NCBI GenBank assembly: GCA_026008535.1
Contig: BRKX01000006.1
Span: 8,516,501-8,580,500, forward strand
Origin: Perilla frutescens
Lineage: Eukaryota; Streptophyta; Magnoliopsida; Lamiales; Lamiaceae
Length of the DNA: 64,000 bases
Direction of reading: 5' to 3'
Shown here: piece by piece, positions 57,931 through 64,000 of the stretch
Position numbering within the stretch: position 1 is the first letter of the stretch
Layout: the number at the start of each line of letters is the position of its first letter
Notes under the pieces: model-generated
Told to the model about the DNA's origin: nothing
Seen by the model: the letters and a program-made list of their open reading frames with translations, nothing else
The model's database searches: none
Made by a program: the position numbers and the translations under genes

Positions 57931-57992
57931 TGGTGAAGATAGAGATTGGTAGTGACAGACATAATACAACTTCTTTAGAAATCTGCTTTGAC
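56365..57992. other. Convergent intergenic region between Rab and pirin genes
   Basis: The 3' UTRs of two converging genes and AT-rich spacer. It contains (CT)n at 57363-57382 and (GT)n at 57905-57930; the latter lies within about 90 bases of the pirin stop and so probably in its 3' UTR. No separate gene is supported. Confidence 0.65.
57905..57930. repeat. (GT)13 microsatellite
   Basis: Pure GT dinucleotide run close to the pirin stop codon. ORFs translating it as Cys-Val or Thr-His runs are artefacts. Confidence 0.92.
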
Positions 57993-59881
57993 TTATTTGG
58001 ATCTCCAGTGTCTTGCCATCTCAAAGCCATTCTTGCCATAGTAGTAGTCTTCGATGGTTTTGTCGATTTCGGCTTGTGTGTTCATCACAAAAGGGCCATG
58101 CTGAACCACTGGCTCATTGAGTGGCTGACCACCTACCAAAATGAACCTCAATGTCTTGGAGGACTTGTTCCATACACTTAGCCCCTCTCCAGGACCCAAG
58201 ACCAAGATATGGTGAGCCGATATAGGAGGCGAATTTGGCGTGCCAAATACCCCTTCGCCTTCAATAATGTATGCAAAAGCATTCCATGATTCTGGGATCA
58301 TTTGATGATGCTCAGAATTCGGTTTTATGTTGAAATCGAGGTACATTGTTGGGGTCCGAGTGTAAACTGGGGAGTGAACACCCATGGATTCCCCTGCAAT
58401 GACCCTAACCTCGACCCCGTCTTTCTCTGCCTTTGGGATGTCATCTCTCAGCAATTCTTGATATCTAGGTTCAATCCTACAAAAATAACAAGCCCTTTTC
58501 TTGATCATCATCATCATACTATACTATATTAAGGCAGATAGATTGGTTAGGCCACCTCTCAAAAGCTACATTTTTGCATTTCAACTAGTTTTAGAGCATA
58601 AAAAATACTACGTTGCTTAGTGCTTATTTCCATCAAAATCGAAAAGAAAGTAACTAATTAATCAAGAAAACTAACATCTTATCATTGGAAGAGAGATTGA
58701 TCCACAATTGCAGGCCTGTGTGAGTACCTTCTCCTGCAGGCATTTCTGAGTGGACGATACCTCTCCCTGCAGTCATCCACTGTGCCACCCAAAATCGATA
58801 AAATTCTTAGCAAGATTCAACAATTTAATTAAGAGGAATTGCAATACAATTAACCATCATTTTAATTAATCAAGTACCTGGACTTCACCAGCACGTATCG
58901 TACCCTTGTGGCCAGCAAAATCTTGATGTGTGACGCCTCCCTATATATACAAAACAAATTTCATTTTATTCAAAACTGCTACAAATAGAACACAGACCTC
59001 ACAACTATAAAAACAAGGGCTCTGCAGAAAATAACCTGCAACACATATGTAACAGTCTCAAACCCTGAAGACAAAACACAGAAATTTATGAGTTTTTTTT
59101 TTTTTTGGTTGAATTTGTAGACGAAATATATATCAGTGTATAGGGTAAAATATGAATGCTATATACCACGGTGGGGATGGTCAGGGAATCCAGCAGGCGG
59201 CGAAACTGAAATACGAGAGTGAAATGAGACAAACTCGTTATTTGAAACGCAATGAAATTAAATATTCAAATTCATTGAAATTGTTTGAAGAAGTTGTCAA
59301 GAAAAAAGGTTAATCAGTATAAATATTAATGTTACCAGAAAATTCATCTAGCATGAGGAAAGGATCAAGGGACTTCAACTCGGGCCTACAAATTGCGATC
59401 ACACCAAAACCAAAATCATCAAGAAATTTTGATTTTTTAAACAAAACAAATCCATTAACAAATGTTGCATAATATCTATCACTTGGGATTCCCGGAAGAT
59501 CAAATTCAAGAAAAAAGAAAAAAAAAATCAAGATTTAGAACCAGCAATCAGGTTGAAGTTGAAGTAGCAAAAAAATCCAAATTTCACATAAGAGTAAAAA
59601 AAATGAGATAGTTATCATTAAAGAATGGGCAATTGATAAATTTGAAGAAGAAAAGAAGAAATTATGTACCTTCCAATGCTTCTTCTGACAACTGCACCTT
59701 CACCCTCGCTCTGAGGTTTGGCCAAGACTTTCTTGGCCACCAATCTAGGCTGTTGGAAGCTTTCAGACATTATATTTCTGAGAAAATAAGAAGATTTTTT
59801 GGTTTTTGTTGTAATAATGTTGATGGGAGCTGTGTGTTTTGTGAGATTCAATAACGCAAGTTTAATGGATGCAGAGAACAT
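57993..59881 (-). CDS. Pirin-like protein (cupin superfamily)
   Basis: Seven exons on minus: 59881-59670, 59385-59336, 59205-59167, 59064-59036, 58940-58878, 58779-58676 and 58476-57993. They join in frame at GT-AG sites and give 326 residues, or 289 from the inner ATG at 59770-59768. The inner length matches plant pirins (about 287-290). The metal-binding cupin motifs are intact: FPDHPHRGFE (both His) and TAGRGIVHSEMP (His and Glu). Also present are RSIGRPELKSLDPF, HKGTIRAGEVQWM, YTRTPTMYLDF, WNAFAYIIEGEGVFG and the typical end AEIDKTIEDYYYGKNGFEMARHWRS. Pirins are iron-binding cupins. Plant pirins have been linked to G-protein alpha, ABA signalling and quercetinase activity; the role here is inferred only from the family. 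The 37-residue extension from 59881 has no acidic residue and is rich in Ser/Thr/Lys, so it could be a targeting peptide. Confidence 0.93.
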
Positions 59882-59944
59882 ATAAAAACACCCCTTTGAG
59901 CTGGCTGTTGCTCTTGTCTACAAAGTCTGCTCTGACATCTCGAA

Positions 59945-59960
59945 TTTATATTATATATAG
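59945..59960 (-). promoter_or_regulatory. TATA box of the pirin gene
   Basis: The minus strand reads TATATATAATATAAA after a CTCTCTCCCCCC stretch. A start site 25-30 bases downstream would leave a leader of about 45 bases before the ATG at 59881. A second AT-rich box (TTTTTATATG) overlaps the ATG at 59881 and could serve a shorter transcript using the ATG at 59770. Confidence 0.6.
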
Positions 59961-59965
59961 GGGGG

Positions 59966-60643
59966 AGAGAGAGAGAGAGAGACGCACTTGTATAACGACT
60001 TTCTACAGTGTGTAAGCACATAAAATTGGAATTAGATACGGAAAAAAACAGAAAACTTGAAGGTCAAATTTCTCTCGTCTATAAAAATATATATATTGAA
60101 GTGTACATATTAATGTGAGAAAAAAAATTATATAAAATATAATTTGTACTTTAATCATGTGACAATTTAGGCGTATTATCATCATTTATCAACCTCTTCA
60201 TCTTGGTTATATTATATTTATTTAAATAAGTTAGTATAATTGTTAACTTTTTATATACATACAATTGGCATTATTTTTTCTGAAAATTTGGATGAATATA
60301 GTTTTAAAATTAACGAAAAAGAAGCTATGGATCTCAAATTAAAATGGTTTCGTTAATTGGGTGTGGATGAATGCAGTTTTATCGGGTATCGGTGTTAGTT
60401 GGAAATGAAAAATATGGAAGTGGGGACCCAATATTTTCCTTCTTCGATTAATCATGCAATGACGTCATCCTGATGTCACGGTGACGCAACCCCTTTTTCC
60501 TTTGGAATTAATTTTACTTTCTAAAGTCTTTTCTCCAAATCCCAACAAATGTAGACCCATGATCATAATGACACAATTAATTCTTACGCCCCCATTTATT
60601 CTACCTTTTGTCTTTTAAATTCATTAAATAATCATAAATTATA
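59966..60643. other. Upstream region of the pirin gene and AT-rich spacer
   Basis: A (GA)n tract at 59964-59982 lies just upstream of the TATA box. ATGACGTCAT-like and TGATGTCACGGTGACGCA sequences at 60458-60486 resemble TGACG (bZIP/TGA) elements. Their function is untested. No coding region. Confidence 0.5.
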
Positions 60644-60886
60644 CCCTCTTTATTTCTGAATAAGTGTCGTTTTGGATGAATGTACACATTAATAAATATA
60701 TTAATTAGATAATCATATTACTTTATACATCATTATGTGAATATATTAAATGAGTTTAATATGTTTGTTTGAATGCATTAAATGAGGACAAAAATATGAA
60801 TTTTTTTACCTCGATTGCGTAAAATGACATTTTTTGTGAAACAAAATTAAAATACTAGAATGACACTTATTGTGAAACAGATGGAG
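60644..60886. mobile_element. Stowaway-like MITE, about 243 bp
   Basis: TA lies on both sides. Left end CCCTCTTTATTTCTGAATAAG, then TGTCGTTTT; right end, reverse-complemented, CTCCATCTGTTTCACAATAAG, then TGTCATTCT. The inverted repeats pair over about 30 bp. Non-coding. Confidence 0.72.
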
Positions 60887-61612
60887 TATTTAATTCCCCA
60901 TGTTTGCAATTTATATCAATAATACTTTAATTTATTTTTAAGAATAATAATATTTTCATTTTGTGTCGATTCTACCACTGTGGAATTTTCGGCGATTAAA
61001 AGCTGAGTCGTGGGGTACATGAGTGGCGCACTAGCAAGTGAGTCGACCCATGAGCTGGGTCTTCATGTGGTCGACATGAGCTATCATGGGTACATTCAGA
61101 GGCGGTTGTGGTCTAAGCGGTAATGGAAGTGTTTGCAGAGTAGAGATATCAGAGAAAAAGATAGATGATAAAATAATAAAAAAATCCACATAAGCCAAAA
61201 CAATGTTGTTTTGGCTTATGTAGATTTTTTTCTTATTTAAAAAAAATCATTTCAGTTTCTGACTACCAAGTCAGCTGTCAGTCCTCAAAAAAATGAACGG
61301 AAGGTAGAATTAATACAAAATGAAACATTAGGAGGTTAAATTGCCTTTAAAAAATAGTTGGGGTATTATTGATATAAATTGTAAATGTTCGAAAATTAAG
61401 TATTTGGATGGTGAAATTTAACCAATTATATATTTTTATTAAGTTTATATTTATTTAATTTTGAAATCCTATGAAATTTAAAATTAGAAAAATTGTTTAA
61501 TCAATAAACATATTCTAATATGTTAAAAGATGTGTTTTGTAACTAATAAAGATATCGAATTGATATGCATCAATTTTCAAGAGCTAATGAAATCGTGTTA
61601 CGTTATTCCTAG
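60887..61612. other. AT-rich spacer with a strong hairpin
   Basis: Contains a 25-bp-arm hairpin at 61179-61230 (see separate entry). Nearby is a stretch GGCGGTTGTGGTCTAAGCGG (about 61101-61120) that is loosely like a tRNA A-box. No ORF supported. Confidence 0.5.
61179..61230. repeat. Near-perfect inverted repeat (25-bp arms, 2-bp loop)
   Basis: Left arm 61179-61203 includes TCCACATAAGCCAAAACAA. Right arm 61206-61230 includes TTGTTTTGGCTTATGTAGA. There is one mismatch in 25. It has no terminator or other known role in this context. It may be the remnant or fold-back core of a MITE. Confidence 0.88.
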
Positions 61613-61880
61613 ATTAAGGTGTTTACAACTACAAATAAATGTCTCCATACTAATTCAAAATTACACTAAAAATCATATTCAAAAGTTTAAGAATCTGAAA
61701 GAAAATTCCGTAAATGAAAAAATTCTCTCAAATATTTAAGACATAATCAAAATTAAGGTGTTTACAACTACAAATAAATGTCTCCATACTAATTCAAAAT
61801 TACACTAAAAATCATATTCAAAAGTTTAAGAATCTGAAAGAAAATTTCGTAAACGAAATTCTCTCAAATATTTAAGACAT
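61613..61880. repeat. 139-bp tandem duplication
   Basis: Copies start with ATTAAGGTGTTTACAACTAC at 61613 and 61752 and both run to CTCTCAAATATTTAAGACAT. The second has a short deletion and a few substitutions. The 69-codon frame overlapping the first copy is not conserved in the second. Confidence 0.9.
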
Positions 61881-62883
61881 TCTTCGTCAAGTTCTTCTCA
61901 AAGTCAGTATTTAATATGAGATTAATGTTAAAAACTCTCTATTAATGTTATCAAGCTCCAAAACCGATAGAAAAAAGATCGAATTAGTGATTCCACCAAG
62001 AACCTGTTGAATCTCAAAAACATACTTCATATGAATTTTTCAAATCTAACCCTTAATTCAACAAAAATAAGCCCCCATGTTAAATTAATGTTATAAAGCT
62101 TGAAAACAAATCCAAAAAATCAAGAAAACAAATCTTCTCCGAGAAAGAATAAAAAAAAAGCTAAAGATTGGAATCTACATAAATAGATACGGTATTTTGT
62201 GTTTATTGAATTAAATATAATATTTTGTATTGCCATAATATATATCTTGTACATCTTAATATGAATATAAGCGAAACTAGTTTCATTGAGATTGAGTGCG
62301 ACGTTGTGCGTATCGTTAATAATGTATATAATTAATTGTTTTTATGTTATTATAAGAACGATATAATTACACCTATGATAATTTTATCCAACCACTATTT
62401 GATTCATAAATACCAAACTAAACCAATATATAACTTGACAATTAACAAACTTAAAATTAAGTTGGACGAGAACTATCCTTTTATCTTCTTCCCTTTTTTT
62501 AATGGAAGAAACTTACAATCTATGTTCGAATGTGCACTCTGAATAAATCTCACTTATATATTTAATAGTTATGCAATGTATCATTTTATGAAATTTTAAC
62601 AACAGGCCTCAATATAAAAAAGAAAAAAAAAACTTGAGATCTCGATATCTCATTGATTAAAAGTTCTGATTGATTTCACAAATCATCATATTTCATGCTC
62701 AATTACCATAAGAAAAACCAAGAATATCTATGCTCGGATTTGGTCAAATGCACTTAAACGTGAAGAATGAGATCATATTTATAGTGTTATTGAGTAGATT
62801 CTTTAATTTATTCATTTAATTCATCACTTCCCTTGAATGATCAGTCATGGAAGAATTATTTACTCATTATACAGTGAATTTTA
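61881..62883. other. AT-rich intergenic DNA
   Basis: No gene or clear repeat was found. A 68-codon frame at 62336-62542 has no recognisable domain and ordinary AT-rich composition. Confidence 0.5.
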
Positions 62884-62887
62884 TATG

Positions 62888-63475
62888 GGGTGTATTGGAT
62901 TGAGATTTCGTTGAATTTCGTTGGACTTTTAAAATTCGGGTGTATTCAATTCAGACTTTTAAAAGTCCAATGAAATTCTGATGTATTCAATCTAGACTTT
63001 TAAAAGTCCAACGAAATCTTGGTGTATTCAATCCAGACTTTTAAAAGTCCAATGAAATCTTGGTGTATTCAATCCAAACTTTTAAAAGTCCTTTAAAATT
63101 CTGCAGTATTCAACAATCCACGGACTTTGTCATTGATTTCGTTGGATTTCAGCTGGATTTCACGTGAAAATTACAAAGAATGAAATCCGACCTCTGGACA
63201 CGAGATTTCGATGGATTTGGAAAACCCGGCGAGCGCTGTGTCCCAACGGCCGGTGAGGAGTTGAAATCGGGTACCCCAGCCGTCACCCGACCCCAGCGGC
63301 CGCTGGTCTTGCCGATGATGGCACTCCAGCCAGCGGCGCTGGGATCAAGGTCGCTTGATTCTAGCGGCCGCTGGATTTAATTTTTTTTCGGATACACCGA
63401 TCGTTGTGTTCCAACGAGCGTTGGCGAGATGGATTTGAAATCCATTGAAATCGTCCGAAATCCATACACGAAATC
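62888..63475. mobile_element. Composite repeat: 41-bp array plus GC-rich segment, probable MITE
   Basis: A 41-bp unit (TGTATTCAATCCAGACTTTTA followed by AAAGTCCAATGAAATCTTG) starts at 62941, 62982, 63023 and 63064. It contains the palindrome GACTTTTAAAAGTC. The outer parts share GTGTATTGGATTGAGATTTCG (left) and, reverse-complemented at right, GTGTATGGATTTCGGACGAT, i.e. weak inverted ends. The centre at 63220-63375 is unexpectedly GC-rich, with three AGCGGCCGCTGG-like palindromes. No target duplication was resolved. The 66-codon frame here is a by-product. Confidence 0.55.
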
Positions 63476-64000
63476 TAAAAATTATGATAAACATGAATTA
63501 TTCACACAGTAATTAGAGTTTCTGCTAAAAATAAAATAAAAAAGAGGAGCTAAATATTCCCTCAAATTGGAGTAGTTTATTGCGGAGCATCAGGATTGGT
63601 AATCCAAAAAAAAAAAAAACTGTACAATGAATAAATGCAATTAGCTTAGAAATATTATTATCTCATGGTGACATATAGTTCATAGGCGGATATCATATAA
63701 TTTAGTTTGCCGTATTTGGAAATATTATTATCTCATGGTGACAACAATGATGCTCTCATCACAAATAGAGGAATATAAGTTATTAAATGCTCTTCAACTT
63801 TGATTTTATGCAATGGTCCACTTACAACCACAAATTGAAATTGGATGAATACAAATTATTAAATGAATAATGTATTATATTTTTGCGAGAACATGACTTT
63901 GTTATAAAAATGAGCCCCTGATATAAATTTTTTAAATGCCACAAATTTCGAATATAAGTATAGAAAATATATTCATGAAGCATTTATTCTTTATAAAATT
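63476..64000. other. AT-rich intergenic DNA at the window end
   Basis: GAAATATTATTATCTCATGG followed by TGACA occurs at about 63650 and again at about 63719. Otherwise there is no feature. Confidence 0.5.

Noticed and set aside
57848..58181. ORFs containing Cys-Val or Thr-His runs near the pirin stop
   Set aside because: They translate the (GT)n microsatellite and the antisense of the pirin last exon.
61095..61130. tRNA-derived SINE head (A-box-like sequence)
   Set aside because: The A-box match is imperfect and no B-box or poly-A/T tail was seen.

Overview
The window is nuclear DNA of a flowering plant, most likely a eudicot. It has intron-containing genes with GT-AG junctions, very AT-rich spacers, many long terminal repeat (LTR) retrotransposons, MULE and hAT elements, and Stowaway-like MITEs. 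The repeat families recall Lamiales genomes, but that is an impression from memory and not a sequence comparison. I see no rRNA, tRNA, CRISPR array or bacterial-type gene.

Right half (about 38.9-60 kb) is the genic part, with three well-supported host genes. (1) A bHLH transcription factor of the bHLH122/128/129/130 (FBH-like) group, + strand, six exons, 39410-50011. Its introns 1 and 3 (4.9 and 4.1 kb) are enlarged and hold several MITEs. (2) A RABA5-type Rab GTPase, + strand, two exons, 52443-56364. (3) A pirin-like cupin protein, - strand, seven exons, 57993-59881, convergent with the Rab gene. An in-frame upstream ATG could give the pirin protein a targeting peptide. All three reading frames join cleanly across the proposed splice sites, so the genes look intact. 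They do not form one pathway: they cover transcriptional control, endosome/TGN traffic and a nuclear or cytosolic cupin.

Left half (about 0.7-31.4 kb) is a nest of retroelements. In order: a 17-20 bp minisatellite (0.73-1.15 kb); a degraded LTR of 'family A' on + (1.2-4.5 kb); a long LTR of 'family C' on - (4500-7892) with a 740-bp internal tandem duplication; family C internal DNA (7.9-14.2 kb) with two broken ORFs that resemble each other; a solo gypsy LTR inside it (10500-12080, duplicated TTGGG); then a degraded Ty3/gypsy 'family A' element on - (3' LTR 14198-17452, gag-pol remains to about 22.6 kb, primer-binding site at 23213-23224). Its 5' LTR is lost and replaced by an oppositely oriented LTR, 'family B' (23227-25363). 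Next are a decayed MULE transposase (27.5-29.1 kb) with GGTACC-rich arrays and a convergent Ulp1-transposon-like fragment, and a solo LTR (30635-31374, duplicated GTACT).

Middle (31.4-39.4 kb) and right end (60-64 kb) hold non-autonomous DNA transposons, minisatellites and AT-rich spacer. The clearest are a TIR-bounded MULE-like element (33556-35240) with a GC-rich minisatellite and a nested 601-bp MITE with 9-bp target duplication, and palindromic AATCGAGG arrays at 36.9-38.8 kb.

No wholly new biological system stands out. The most unusual items are the paired related ORFs of family C, the chimeric LTR junction at 23227, the nested MULE with its GC-rich core, the palindromic AATCGAGG arrays and the possible alternative pirin start.
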